NCBI RefSeq assembly: GCF_958979055.1
Contig: NC_084886.1
Span: 4,731,001 to 4,795,000 of the forward strand
DNA from: Alnus glutinosa
Lineage: Eukaryota; Streptophyta; Magnoliopsida; Fagales; Betulaceae
Length of the DNA: 64,000 bases
Direction: 5' to 3'
How positions within the stretch are numbered: position 1 is the stretch's first letter; each line of letters opens with the position of its first letter. The notes under the pieces are model-generated. The model was not told the origin of the DNA. It saw nothing but the letters and a program-made list of their open reading frames with translations, and ran no database searches. This document shows, one piece after another, positions 21,388-33,753 of the stretch. A program made the position numbers and the translations under genes.

Positions 21388-24300
21388 TTAACGCTTCCAT
21401 TCTGGCCTCATTCTCTTCCTCTTCGCTTCAGCAATCTCAATTGCCTTTTCAACAGTGGCCACCACACGTTTGCCCTTGCTTTTGGATGCCGAATTAGTTA
21501 CTGTCCCACTGATTCCCGCACTGCCACCTCGAATTTCATGGCCCCCTCGGATTGCAGGGCCACCTCGTTCATCACTATCACCCTCAGTTAGATCAATAGG
21601 TATGGTGGGACCCGGTTTGGACTTCCCAAAAATAGCCGCGACCCTTTGTGTCTTCCGTCTCCTTGGAGGAGGTGGGACCGGATTTGTTGTTGCTAGTGGA
21701 GGCAGTGGGACTGGATTTGTTGTTGCTAGTGGAGGCGGTGGGACTGAATTTGTTCTTGCTGGTGAAGGCGGTGAGACCAGATTTGTTCTTGTAGCCTGTG
21801 TAGGAGTTCTTGAGGTGGTACTTTGTGTCTGTTCCAAATGAGTCAAATAAGGTGTGGGACTATCAGTATGCATATAGTACATAATAAAAAATAAAGGATA
21901 ATAAAGATTAATAAACTCACACTGTCTGGAGGTGGGGTAGGCAGCACAACACTTGCATGGATACTTCTCATTGGACATGCCCTTTTATTGTGCCCTCTAC
22001 CCTTACACATGGAGCATTTCATCCTAGCACCAAATTTTCTCATTCTGTTTGGATTTTTCGGATCTCTACATTCATCAACTTGCCTTTTTCTTACCTTCTT
22101 TGGTCTACCCGGGGCCACTCTTGATACTAGGGGTTCCAACTTGTCATGCTGGGTTGGTATCCACTGCTCTTGACTAGGCATTGGGTATATAACTGGCTCA
22201 TATGCTTTCTTGTACATCTCCACAGTGAAGTACTCATCAACATAATCCTCTGCATTCTTACAACTATGTCGAATAGCAACACATGCATGCACACAGGGGA
22301 TTCCAGACATTTCCCACACTCTACAACCACAACTTTTTCTCCTCATGTTGACTACAAATTGTCTACCATCTGGACCAGTCACTTCAAACATGTCATCACC
22401 AGCATATAGGGCAACATAGTCCATTGATTCATTCCGTATTGCATCCAACTTATTTTGGATTTTAGGAGTTAACTTCCCTGTCAAACTTTGAATGTCATCC
22501 CTCTTAGCCTGGTATCTACTCATCAACTTTTTTCGTATCTGCTCCAGCATGGTCAAGATAGGCTTATTGCGAGCCTTTAGAATGTATGAGTTAAAACACT
22601 CACATATATTATTCTGCAGAAGGTCACACTTTGAATCCGTAGCAAACCATGCTCTTGACCATGTACTAGGATCAATTTTGGCCAAGTACTCATGGGCATC
22701 ACTCTTCATTCTCTTCAGCTCACCCATTACCCTTAGAAAATCCCCTTCAGTGTATGCAGAAGCTGCAGCCCATAACTTCTCCTTTAAGGCAATTCCTCTA
22801 TGCCCCCCAATGTCCCTATAGTTCGCATAAAGATGCCTTACACAAATCCTGTGATCGACGGTTGGCATGACATAATCAAAGGCTGGCATTAGACCCTACG
22901 ATCAAAAAACCACAACATTAGATTAAGAATGTTAAACATTTTAAAATAAAATGAGATCACACGGGGCACTAACCATGACTTACCTTCTGTCGATCCGAAA
23001 TAAATGTTGGCCTGCCATGCCTCTCATGGTTCCCAAGATCAGACACTAGGGTTTCCAAAAACCAGATCCAGCTGTCCTTAGTCTCAGCTTCAACTATGGC
23101 ATATGCAATCGGATACATGTTATCATTGCCATCGCGTCCAACTGCAGCTAGAAGTTGCCCCTTAAATGGCCCTTTAAGGAAACACCCATTCACCCCTATC
23201 ACAGGCCTGCAACCTTCCAAAAAGCCCTTCTTCATGGCTGCCAAAGAACAATACAGTCTTTGAAACCTTAGATTCGCCTCGGGTACTGTCCTATCCACTT
23301 TCATCACAACACAACTTCATGGGTTGGTTGCTCTCAAGGTCTCACAATAGTCCCACAAGGCCGCATACTGACCCCCATGGTTGCCATATATTTTTTTATT
23401 AGCCTTGATTCTTGCCCTATACATCATGCTCGGATTCACATCTATCCTCCATCTTTCTTTCACTTCATTCTGTATCACATGTAATGGCATGTCGGGCTGA
23501 ACTCTAAACTTATCAATCAGTTTATCGGCTATCCATGTAGAGTTTACAATTGAGTTCCTAAATTGCCTGCCACACACATGTCTACCTTGAAGGCTGATTA
23601 TTTGGAATGTAGCTTCATCATCCACCTGTCTAGCTTACACTCTATAATTACACTTTGGTTCTTTACATACAACAATACACTTTTTTCTCTCATTTTTTTT
23701 AAAGGTAATGTCATTGCCCCTCTTCAAATTGAACACCCTAACAACCTCCCTAAATGTCTGTATATCTGGGAATCTCATCTTAACTTCCAAACTTGGATCC
23801 CTTCGGTCAACTGCATGGAACTCAGACCCTCTTAACTCAGAATTTTCAACTTCTTCATCACTAGCTACTGGTGAGACAAGTATGTCACTTCTAGCCACAT
23901 CAGAGTTATTGTCATCGTCATCATGACCAACTTCATCTTTATTATCACCATTACCACCCTCTTCACTATTCTCATCATCACCACCCTCTTCACACTTCTC
24001 ATCACCCTCTTCACTATTCTCATCATTACCACCCTCTTCACTATTCTCATCATTACCCCCTTCATTATCCTCTACATTACCTTGTTCAACCCTAGGATTA
24101 TCAGGTTGTACATTAGAGGGTCCAGCACTATCAACATCAACACCAACATCAAATACGTCTTCAGTATCAGTAAGCTTATCATCCCACCAAGGATCATCCA
24201 AATCAGCCCTACCTCCATATTCATTATCATCTTGACTATCCTCTTTATCACCTCCTCCATCCCCAAAAGACACAATATATAATTGCAAAATGGCATGCCC

Positions 24301-24573
24301 ATCATGGCAAGCAGACAGGTTCAGCACATCATGGTCTGAAGTAATTAAATGCAACCCATCAGCAAGACTCTTCACGGGGTCTTTAAAATACATTAAATCC
24401 CCTAACTTATATCCATATTCCTTACATATATCTTGAATTTCAAAGAAAGATAGTTTATCAAGGTCAACACTATCTTTGTGCAGTTCAACTTCACCACCCG
24501 TATACTCACACTAAAAACTCCGGTCAAACCTACCCCCAAAATGGACCTCAACCACTAGTTTATTGTGTGCCAT
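21388..24573 (-). pseudogene. MULE transposase (MURA-like), decayed
   Basis: Exon 1 runs 24573-22984 and exon 2 22895-21921, joined in phase 0 by a normal intron (GTAAGT donor). A Pro-rich basic C-terminal exon (about 21859-21388) does not keep frame at its junction and is tentative. Domains in order: an N-terminal PB1-like MULE domain (MAHNKLVVEVHFGGRF), an acidic low-complexity stretch of ENSEEGG repeats, a MULE-type FLYWCH/DNA-binding region (VKMRFPDIQTFREVV), the DDE catalytic domain (VIGVNGCFLKG and downstream), a SWIM finger (CGCRVWEMSGIPCVHACVAI) and a CCHC zinc knuckle (CSMCKGRGHNKRACP). Three in-frame stops interrupt exon 1, at about 24510, 23635 and 23317. This copy cannot make a full transposase. 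Confidence 0.88.
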
Positions 24574-25696
24574 CCTACGAGGTAAATTTAATAAAACATA
24601 GTAAGTGACATGTTGTAAAATTAAATAAAGGCCAACAACACATTAAGTGACATATGGGGACCACAACACAGCAACCAATATACACAACCACAACTTCTCA
24701 TCTGAGGACCACTACTCTTTTTTGAACACACAATACAACAACTAACTTCACACACAGGCACCATTTTTCTCATCTGACCACTGTTGTTTTTTAAACAGAC
24801 AATACACCAACTAACTACACACAGACATAATCATGTACCATTTTCTCCTGATGGGGACAACTGCTGTTTTTTAAACACCAAATCAACACAAAGCAGCACA
24901 TCATGCACATGTAAAAGCAAAGCACATGGTCCCATCATCATACAAAGCCACAAAGGTAATTGAAATTCAACAAAACACAAGGACCCAATAAGAAAGCAAC
25001 TTTTCAATAAAAAATATACAAAGCCAATCATTGAAAGCATCTTCTCAATAAAACAAAGATTTCATAACCCAAAACGACGGAACCCTAAGCACATTTTAGT
25101 TCGGTTCCTTCGCTTCATTCAAGACAAAATAAAGGAATTATCGAATGAATTTAAAAGATATCATAACACAAAAACGACGTAACCTACTTTTGCACAAAAC
25201 CCTAAATTTAAAAGAGGGGTCTTTTTATTTGAACATACCTTGATCGAACACCCACTTCGGTCGGTTTAATCACGACAACCCTTAGCCCAAAGTCGATTTC
25301 GGCTGAAATTTGTTGTTGATGATAATCCACAAAGGAATCCTAAATCAAAAATTTGTTGTTGGTTCCTTCTTCGGTCTCCCAGGATGTTTTTCGGGTTTTT
25401 ACTTTGCATTTGAAGGTTTCTGAGTTTTTAAGCTTTTAAGCGAACACAAGGACCGGTCTTTTTAAATTTAGAAAACAACGGCTCAATTTTTTGAGGGTAT
25501 TTTCGTTCGGTTATCTGCATATAAGTCACATGCCGCGCACGTGGGTCCATTTTCGTCTCATCAGACGGAGCAATTGGACAGAAGGGGGTGGATTGAAAAT
25601 TTTTTCAACTTTTTTGGGTGCAATTGAAGCAATCTAAATATTGGTACCAAAATTGAAAATTCGTGTAAACATCAGGGGGGTAAATTGCAGTTTTCC

Positions 25697-26421
25697 TTTT
25701 TTTTTTTTTTTGTTTTTTTTAGGGCTTTACCCCAAAGGGAGTCATTCCAGAAATTCTCGAAGGCCAGGGCCAAACACAGGCCTAAGAGGGGGGTTAGAAA
25801 TAGTTTTCAACCAGCAATAGACGTGCCTCGGTTAGAACCTCTCTCAACATGTCTTAATCTTCTGTTTGATTCCCGAGAAACCGCAGGGAAAGAAGAACAA
25901 AAATAGGAAATTTGTAGGAGTGAATAGGAAACGGGGAGGGTTTTGACTTGTGGAAGCTCGGTAAAGGATGTTGTTGCTAGCTTGTCGAGTAATGGTGGCG
26001 AGTTGACTCAGTGAGGGAATTGGGTGGGGGAAGGAGTGAGCTTCCGCTTGCACCAAGAGTGGGGTTGAGAGTTTGATCGAGTTTGAGATTTTGATGATGA
26101 AATAAGTGTGATAATGAAAATGATTTTGTATTTTGTGTTTTTTTTTTTAATTACTTGTCAACTTTTAATTGGATGCTGTACAATATAGGCTTTACAGTCT
26201 ATCCGGATACGAGGTATTCTCAAATTGCTTAATGTTGCCTTTAATCATAGTTTAGTAGTTTAATTAGATTTAAATTTCTATTTTCTTTTAAAAAATAAAA
26301 AATAAAAATAAAAAAATAAAAAAATAAAAAAATAAAAAAATAAAAAATAAAAAATAAAAAAGCGAGACAATCTACAATTCTTTTGTAGCTTATTAACACG
26401 GCACGTAGTCTGAATGCGGCA
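25697..26421. other. Intergenic region between MULE and PPR gene
   Basis: It contains a poly-T flank, unrecognised sequence and an (A3-6T)n simple repeat at 26289-26361 just upstream of the PPR start codon. Short open frames here match nothing I know. Confidence 0.45.
26289..26361. repeat. A-rich (AAAAAT)n simple repeat
   Basis: An imperfect tandem run of A4-6T units lies about 60 bp upstream of the PPR gene's ATG. Confidence 0.9.
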
Positions 26422-28266
26422 ATGGTTCTCCCGATCACACGAAGCCCACCTCCTCACATTCCGTCCGCGTTCACAATCAACAACAACAAAAATGGCTACT
26501 CAGCTAACCATCACAGCCACAGCCGTCTTCTCCTCTTGTTGAATGAGTGTACGGACATGTCTCAGCTCAAACAAATCCATGCTCACACGCTCCGTGCTAC
26601 CTCGACCAACAATCCACACGCCCTTTTTCTCTATAGCCGAATTCTACACTTCTCGTCCCTGGCTGACATCGACTACGCGTGCCGGGTTTTCGATCAAATA
26701 GAGAACCCCAATTCGTTCGTCTGGAACACTCTCATAAGGGCTTATGCACGAAGCTCCGAGCGCAAGGAGGAGGCCATACTGCTATATTATAAAATGTTGG
26801 AAGAAGGAATTGTGATGCCGGATAAGCATACGTATCCGTTTGTTTTGAAAGCATGCGCGTATTTGTTTGCGCTGTTTGAAGGGAGGCAGGTGCATGCCCA
26901 GCTTTTGAAACTTGGGTATGAATCGGATGTGTATATTAACAACAGTCTGATTCATTTATATGGTACTTGTGGGTGTCTGGATTTAGCACAGAAAATATTT
27001 GAAATTATGCCGGAAAGGAGTGTGGTTTCATGGAATGCCATAATTGATTCCTGTGTTCGGTTAGGCGAGTTTGATACTGCATTGAAACTATTTGGTGAGA
27101 TGCTGAACATGTTTGAGCCTGATGGGTACACGATGCAGAGTGTTATTAGTGCTTGTGCTGGTCTGGGTTCATTGTCTTTGGGGATGTGGGCTCATGCTTG
27201 TTTGTTGAGAAAGTGTCGTGCTGAAATGGTTGATGATGTTTTGGTGAACAATTGCTTGGTGGATATGTATTGCAAATGTGGGTCATGGGAAATTGCTCAG
27301 CAAGTCTTTGAGAGGATGCCTAAACGCGATGTAAATTCGTGGAATTCAATGATTTTGGGGTTAGCCATGCATGGGAAGGCTAAGGCAGCATTGGAGTATT
27401 TTGACCGTATGGTTGGGACAGAGAGGTTTGTGCCTGATTCCATCACGTTTGTTGGTGTTTTGGGCGCATGTAACCACAGAGGCCTTGTAGGCGAGGGCCG
27501 TAAATATTTTGATATGATGATTGCTGAGTACAAGATAGAACCCCAATTACAGCACTATGGATGCCTTGTAGATCTTCTTGCTCGTGCGGGGCTCATTGAT
27601 GAAGCTCTCAAGTTGGTGTCACATATGCCCATTAAGCCTGATGTTGTAATTTGGAGGAGTCTTCTTGATGCTTGCTGCAAGAAGAATGCAGGTGTAGAGC
27701 TTAGTGAAGAAATGGCCTCACAAATCCTTGAGTCAGAAGGAGATGATAGCAGTGGTGTTTATGTGCTTTTGTCCAGAGTCTATGCATCGGCTCGCCAGTG
27801 GGATGATGTTGGTTTGATTAGGAAATTGATGACCGATAAGGGTGTAACGAAAGAGCCTGGTTGTAGTTCAATAGAGATGTATGGCACTTCTCACAAATTT
27901 CTTGCTGGGGACACATCTCATCCTCAAACCAAAGAAATATATCAGGTTTTGGATGTGATTAAAGAAAGACTAGAATTAGTAGGGCATGTACCTGACGTTT
28001 CACAAGCGCCAATGATTGATGAGCTCATTGATGAAAAACAACATGCTCTTAGGCTGCACAGTGAGAGACTTGCCATTGCTTTCGGGCTTTTAAGCTTGAA
28101 ACCAGGCATGCCTATACGTATATTTAAGAATCTTCGGGTATGTGACGACTGCCACAAGGTCACCAAATTAATCTCTAGAATCTATAACGTGGAGATTATT
28201 GTAAGAGATCGTGCTCGGTTTCATCATTTTAAAGATGGCAGCTGTTCTTGCATGGATTATTGGTGA
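26422..28266 (+). CDS. CRR28: PLS-class PPR protein with E and DYW domains, CRR28-like
   Basis: A single 614-codon exon, as usual for plant PPR genes. The N-terminus (about residues 1-40) is rich in Ser, Pro, His and Asn, consistent with an organelle transit peptide. PLS-type repeats follow (for example SFVWNTLIRAYARS, SVVSWNAIIDSCVRLG and VNSWNSMILGLAMHG), then E/E+ motifs (GCSSIEMYGTSHKFLAGD, SHPQTKEIY). The DYW deaminase domain has the HSE zinc/catalytic motif at 546-548, CDDC at 574-577 and the ending CSCMDYW. DYW proteins deaminate specific cytidines in organelle RNA. From memory the C-terminal half is very close to Arabidopsis CRR28 (At1g59720), which edits chloroplast ndhB and ndhD sites. 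The neighbouring DnaJ and DUF569 genes match its Arabidopsis neighbours, supporting orthology. The ndh target sites themselves cannot be verified from this sequence. Confidence 0.9.
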   Translation: MVLPITRSPPPHIPSAFTINNNKNGYSANHHSHSRLLLLLNECTDMSQLKQIHAHTLRATSTNNPHALFLYSRILHFSSLADIDYACRVFDQIENPNSFVWNTLIRAYARSSERKEEAILLYYKMLEEGIVMPDKHTYPFVLKACAYLFALFEGRQVHAQLLKLGYESDVYINNSLIHLYGTCGCLDLAQKIFEIMPERSVVSWNAIIDSCVRLGEFDTALKLFGEMLNMFEPDGYTMQSVISACAGLGSLSLGMWAHACLLRKCRAEMVDDVLVNNCLVDMYCKCGSWEIAQQVFERMPKRDVNSWNSMILGLAMHGKAKAALEYFDRMVGTERFVPDSITFVGVLGACNHRGLVGEGRKYFDMMIAEYKIEPQLQHYGCLVDLLARAGLIDEALKLVSHMPIKPDVVIWRSLLDACCKKNAGVELSEEMASQILESEGDDSSGVYVLLSRVYASARQWDDVGLIRKLMTDKGVTKEPGCSSIEMYGTSHKFLAGDTSHPQTKEIYQVLDVIKERLELVGHVPDVSQAPMIDELIDEKQHALRLHSERLAIAFGLLSLKPGMPIRIFKNLRVCDDCHKVTKLISRIYNVEIIVRDRARFHHFKDGSCSCMDYW

Positions 28267-30166
28267 CGGTATTTTGTTGGATGAAGAGTAATCACTCATT
28301 GGATGTTTAAGGTTAAAGAATTTGAAGAGCTTTCTTTATAGTGAGAATAGCTTGGCTTGATGATGCACATGTTCTCCTGTGATATTATATGGTTTGTCAG
28401 TCGACATGTTCATTTATATGCATATTCTGTATGGTGCCCCTTGCATGTCCAAATTATTGCTAAAACCATGCCTTAAATTGAGGCAGTTTTCCGGTAAACC
28501 CCAAGTAATATTATCAACATCCTTCGGGATTTCTAAAATCACTCTGTCGATGTCACCATTTGACTCTTATCTTTTGAAGTTGCTCACACATGAAGCAAGA
28601 TGATGGGAAACTACCAAGAGGGGGAGGGGGGGGGTCCTTTCAATCACCGGATAAAATTTCTCTATAGATAGATGCATCTCCATGAAACACTTTTACCATG
28701 GTCACAAAATTCATTCCAAAATGTAACATAGCATAATATTACACCTTCAAATCACTAACTCAATTGGAAAAACTCTAAATAATTTTTGAACAAAATTAAT
28801 TATGCAAGTCTCGGAAGAGAAACTAGAAGCAGCAGGAGATGCAAAAGCGCCAAACTATATACATCATTCAAATGCAGAGAAGTGTGCAGAAAGTATACAA
28901 CATAATCTTTGATGAACCCCATTGAAAAGTACCCTCAGATTTGCTTCCAAGAACCAAATTGGAACATTATTGATGGGGAATTAGTGCCCTTATAACTCCC
29001 CATCACAGCAAACAGGCACAAGTGATTCTAGTTCTCTCCAATCAATTGTATACGCTCTGCATAAACACAACAGGTAAGACGGGCAACCTATTATGATTCC
29101 TTTGCGGTGGGCAATATGAACAGGCCTGAACCAGAATGTACAGAACAGTCGTGCATATATTCTCAACAAAACTGTAATAGTCCACGTGATTCTTCTTATA
29201 ATAAACGTGATTTTGCAAACTCCTGTGCCACTGATGCACCAAAAAAAAAGGGGCAGAAGGTTAGGCAAAAAGTCATCATGAAATGGAAATGGGGCAATGG
29301 AAAACCCAAAAAAAAAAAAAAAAAAAAGAACAGAAGAAGTGGTCTAGCCTTTGTAGCTAAAAGCCTAAAGTGAAGATGAAAGAATAGGATAATACAAGTC
29401 AGGTTCATAGTTATCTCAGTGATCTTTTAATAAAGTTAAAAATGATCTAAACTGCTGGCCATTAGCCTTATACCTAGTGCGTCTACAATGTAGTCAAATT
29501 TATCTACTCACATGACATGTTAAGGCAAGTAATAGAGATGAAATAACCGTTATCCTGATGCAACATTCCTTGCTTCCCAGCTCAAGAGTATCAAAATAGC
29601 AAGGAATGATGGACTTAATTTGCATCTGTAGTTTCCAAGCATCCTTCAAGAGTGTCTAACATGCACCCTACAATGTTCCTAACACAGACCAAATACGTGT
29701 CTTTTTAGTTTGCTACCGCTAAGCAAGTGCTGAAATGAAAAGGACTAAAAAGGAGACTCCAATGTTCTTGGCAAGGGCATGTTTATCTTTCCTATGCAAT
29801 GTTTGATACTTTGATCTACATATACATGATTTTGATTTTGATCACCCTACGATTAGGTCCACAAAGCATGGTTGTTGAACTTTTATGCTCCATTTGGTTG
29901 ATAAGAAGGTATAGGCAATCAGATCAGATCAGATCATTTGTAATCATACAACTAGCACCTCAACCCAATAAAATTCCAAATCTTTGAACCTTTAATTTAC
30001 TCTGCCTTTCAAACAGCCAAACAGGACACAAAAATTGTATACTATGATGCTGAACATATTTCACAGCCTCATGAAGACATAACACTTGACTATTAATGTG
30101 CAGTCATCACAAAAATTCATTTAGAGATCAGGAAAGACCGAACGAAATCAAGGTAAAAAAACTCAC
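28267..30166. other. Intergenic region after the PPR gene
   Basis: The 3' UTR of the PPR gene and the unplaced last exon and 3' UTR of the DUF569 gene must lie here. The donor at 30166 is clear but I could not identify its acceptor. G-rich and A-rich runs occur near 28620 and 29310. There is no other gene signal. Confidence 0.45.
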
Positions 30167-33100
30167 CTTCTGATGAAGATAGAACCAGAACGACATGCAT
30201 AATCGCATTTGGAGGGAGCTGCAAGCTAAGGGGAAAAAGCTTTCCATTCAAGGGACTGCGAGTACACACAATGATACCCTCCAACCCCGTCTCCTCCTCC
30301 AATTTACGAGTCAATTCATCAACCCTACTCCCATTAAAAGTAAAAGAATACCCCTCCAAGTTTTCATCGCCCACATCACCATTATCCTCAGCCACATGGT
30401 AGTATATAGTCCTTCCATCTGCCTTGGGTGGCGAACTCACATTGGAGTCAGTCGACTGCAAAATCATACTCATATAATTAACAAGCTTTTTATTTTATTT
30501 TTTTGGCAAAAAACTAACCCCTAAAAGAAAAAGTCGAAAGCTTTATTGTGAAAATCTCAAACCTCTTGTCTGGAAAAATTCTCGGATTTGACTGAAACCA
30601 AAGAATCCGAATGAGGAAGCGTTGGTGAAGGCGAAGGTTTATGGCCCGGAGAGTGATCGTGAATGTCAACGATATCAACATTCCAATAAATCCAATCCTG
30701 AGTAGCGGTCCTGTGAGGAATATCATGGGTCACCGAGTTCCGCCAAGGCGGCAATCCCCCATTGCCCCTCAAGAAGTTGCCGTACCGGGTCTTGAGCTTG
30801 ACCTGGTTCCCTTCTCTAATGGGCTCCCACTCGAGCGAGGAATCGAGCCTCTGGGGCCTCGACTGGACCACCTTGAGACCGGTCATGCCGAGCAGGAAGG
30901 GACTGTTGGAGGCGGTGAGGTACTTGTCGTAGCAGCTCTTGAGGCGGATGATGGAGTCGGAGTTGGGCGCGAACTCCACGGTCCAGCGAGCGTTCTTGGA
31001 GGATCCGTTCCGGTCCTGAGTCACCTTCTCCTCGTCCTCCTCGGCCAGCAGGTACTTATCATGGTGGCTACGCAGGCGCACCGCCTTGGCGTTGCGGAAG
31101 AGGTCCATGCCGGAGCGGAACTTGTTGGAATTGATCTGCGCCAGAAAACCCCAAAACAAAAGAAGCGACAAGTGTGAAACTGTAGGTTTCAAAACTTCGT
31201 TCGGACAAAGAGAGGCTTCTAGATTTCTAGTAAATGGGAAGAGAAAAAATGGTTTTAACTTTCAATTCAATTTACTACGTTATTATTGGTTTTGTTTCGT
31301 GGCTGGCGCTGACAGGTTCATCTCCTTCCTCCTCAGCGCCAGCCAGTCAGCCAAGATGGCACGACACGTTTCGTACATACGCACGCGGCTACGCTTTTCA
31401 TGTTCCGTGTCCGCGTGAACCCTGGGTCATTATTTTTGACTTTGGATCTGAGCAGTCGCCCAGCCGTCCACCACCGAAGGTCTAATCACATTAAAACATT
31501 TTAAAAATAAATAAATAAATACCATCTAAAACTCATTAAGAAGCAGATGATTTTATTGTTAAGGATGATAGGGGTATAAGTGGAAATTTCTAAATATTGT
31601 CCAGATAAATATTGGAAACCCAAGTAGAGATAAAGCTCAACGCCTAGGCCTAGCCGCCTAGGGCATGGTCTGTCCACCTCAGCCTTTGCAGTTGTCCATC
31701 TGAAGTAGTGGGGCAATGCCATTTTCCTTTTAAATGCAGCTGATGTTGAACGTTTTTGACGTAATAAATAAGATGAAAATGGTCGGAAATTAATTAATAT
31801 TATTTGAGAAGCCAATTACAAATGGCTAGCTAGGTGGACACCCTGATGAATATACCAATTTACAGGCCACAAAGAATAAAATAGGATCAGAAATGACTCC
31901 ACAAGATTAATCGGGCAGTGACGAAAAGTAGAAGGAAGAGTGCAAAATTGACCAAAGTGATCGTGCCTTTTTTAAGTAGTGCAAGTTTCGTGTCACCTTT
32001 GTGTAGTGCGGTATGGTTGGTAGACGTCCATCTACGAACACTACACACATTAGTGGATTTAATTTATTTTTTATTTGGATTGGGAGCGACGGTGTGAACG
32101 CGATCCTCCCAATTCATTTTGCTTTAATATATTTCTTCTACTGTTTTGCTAGTTTAGACGTACGTGCCACGTGGATAGGGCCTGCCACCATCCATTCTTA
32201 TCCTATATATAAACGCATAGACTTTATATATATATAATATTATTTATTTATTTTTAGAAGACTTTTAACTATTGTCTTAGGGCAGTGTCAATGGTCCTCA
32301 ATTATCGACTTTAATGCTTTCACACTTTTTTGATGTGATTATTTATAAATTTAATGGTGTATAAGTTATTATAGTTAATATATTATCATGTTATTTAAAA
32401 ATTTTAAATGACATACAACTACTTAAAATAAAGACCCGACTTTTTTTGTTTTTCTTACCCTCCTTCTTTTATGTCATTAAATTAAATCCCTTTTTATCAG
32501 TTTTGGCTAGAATGTCACACTACATTGTCTAACCACAAGAAATATAATATAACTTTTTATTGTATTATTGAGTATCTCATTTTATTAACACATTTGGCTG
32601 GCAAAATGATGATAGTATTATCGAACGAAAATATTCTGAATTGCAAAACTCTAATTTCTGGATTCCAACCATCACTACCAAGAATATTGAACCGGCCTCT
32701 ATATTAAGAAATAAATCCTAGAATCTCCTTTTAAGTGTATAATATTTTTTAATAAAATATTTAAGGTACTACAATATTTTTAACTCATGCAAAATTAAAT
32801 TCAAATATTACACTAACTACCCATTTTTGCAGTCTTGAAAAACTTTTGTTTAACATTTGGGACAACTATAATATCATCGATCATTTCAACTCGATCGTTA
32901 TCAATCAATTAATCATATCTTATCTTCTTCTTCTTCTTCTTCTTCTTCTTCTTTTTTGTATTTTCGCAAAAGTTTTGGAGTTTGGACCGTTAGGGAAGAG
33001 TTCTCCAGTATTCTTAGATGATGATCAGGCTATTGAAAATTTGAAACTCTTCTTTGTATTATCAAGAATCAAGCCCCTTCTTTTCTTAACCCAAAAAATT

Positions 33101-33753
33101 AAGAATAAAAGGAGTTAATTAATAAGATAAACTCAAACAACAAAATAAACCGACGATTAATAAACGTAGTTTACCTGCTTTAAAGACAATCTGGGTGAAT
33201 TCGCCGATATAACCGACATGGGCGACCCCGGTTCCGAATCGAAAACCTCGTCAGACAAAGAAGACAAGCTCGACCGAGACGACATGAAATCGTGAACCGA
33301 ATCGGCCTCCACCGCCTCCACGTCCCACAGGATCCAATTCTGCGTCGACGAGACGTGTGGGTCGTCGGTCGTGATCGAGTTTCTCCACGGCGGCGTCCCT
33401 CCGTTGGCCCGGAGATATTTGCCGCACCAGGTCCTCAGCTTCAGCTGGAACCCATCGCGGATCGGCTCCCACTCGTACTTCCAGTAGTAGGCCTTTTCCA
33501 GCACGGTCTGGAGCACCTTGCACCCGGTCATGCCCAGAAGAAACGCCAAGTCCGTGGCGGTCAGGTACGTGCCATAGCAGCTTCTCAAGCGTATAGCGTG
33601 GTTTTTCCCTTCGACCAACTCAACGAACCATACGGCCTTCCGCGACGAGCCGTTGCGGCTCTGGCGTACCTTCTTTCTGTCGTCGTCGGCAACTAGGTAC
33701 TTGTCCAGGTGGCTTCGGATTTTCACGGCCTTGGCTTTCTGAAAAACCTCCAT
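30167..33753 (-). CDS. DUF569 (actin-cross-linking/fascin-like) protein, double-domain, last exon unplaced
   Basis: Exons 33753-33175, 31135-30563 and 30455-30167 join in phase 0 (KQ|IN and QE|ST), and the last ends in phase 1 at a GTGAGT donor. Exons 1 and 2 each encode a DUF569 beta-trefoil-like repeat: KAKAVKIRSHLDKYLVADDD and NAKAVRLRSHHDKYLLAEED, SCYGTYLTA and SCYDKYLTA, GNGGLPPWRNSVTHD. Exon 3 encodes the conserved C-terminal part (GRTIYYHVAEDNGD, ELTRKLEEETGLE, VCTRSPLNGKL). The acceptor before exon 2 (TTTTCTGGCGCAG) is good and opens in frame ahead of the internal Met, which favours one gene with two DUF569 units, as I recall for At1g27100, over two tandem genes. The molecular function is not established; actin bundling is suggested only by fold similarity. 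Confidence 0.75.
32923..32953. repeat. (CTT)n microsatellite
   Basis: About ten CTT units lie within the intron between the two DUF569 exons. Confidence 0.95.

Larger units (their letters stand above)
19541..25696. mobile_element. Autonomous-type Mutator-like element (MULE), MuDR organisation
   Basis: Terminal inverted repeats of about 228 bp (19541-19768 and 25469-25696) begin GGAAAACTACAATTTACCCC or the near match GGAAAACTGCAATTTACCCC, and are about 93% identical by eye. Both flanks are runs of T, so the expected 9-bp duplication would be T9 and cannot be proven. Two genes are transcribed inward from the ends and converge: a GRF zinc-finger ORF (+) from the left and a MURA-like transposase (-) from the right. 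Two minisatellites lie between them. The transposase is decayed and the GRF ORF is open. Confidence 0.88.

Noticed and set aside
23923-24282. 119-codon plus-strand frame rich in Ile and Thr
   Set aside because: It is the antisense shadow of the acidic repeat region of the MULE transposase.
28990-29268. 92-codon minus-strand frame downstream of the PPR gene
   Set aside because: It has no recognisable family, coincides with a probable UTR and lacks splice continuity with the DUF569 exons.
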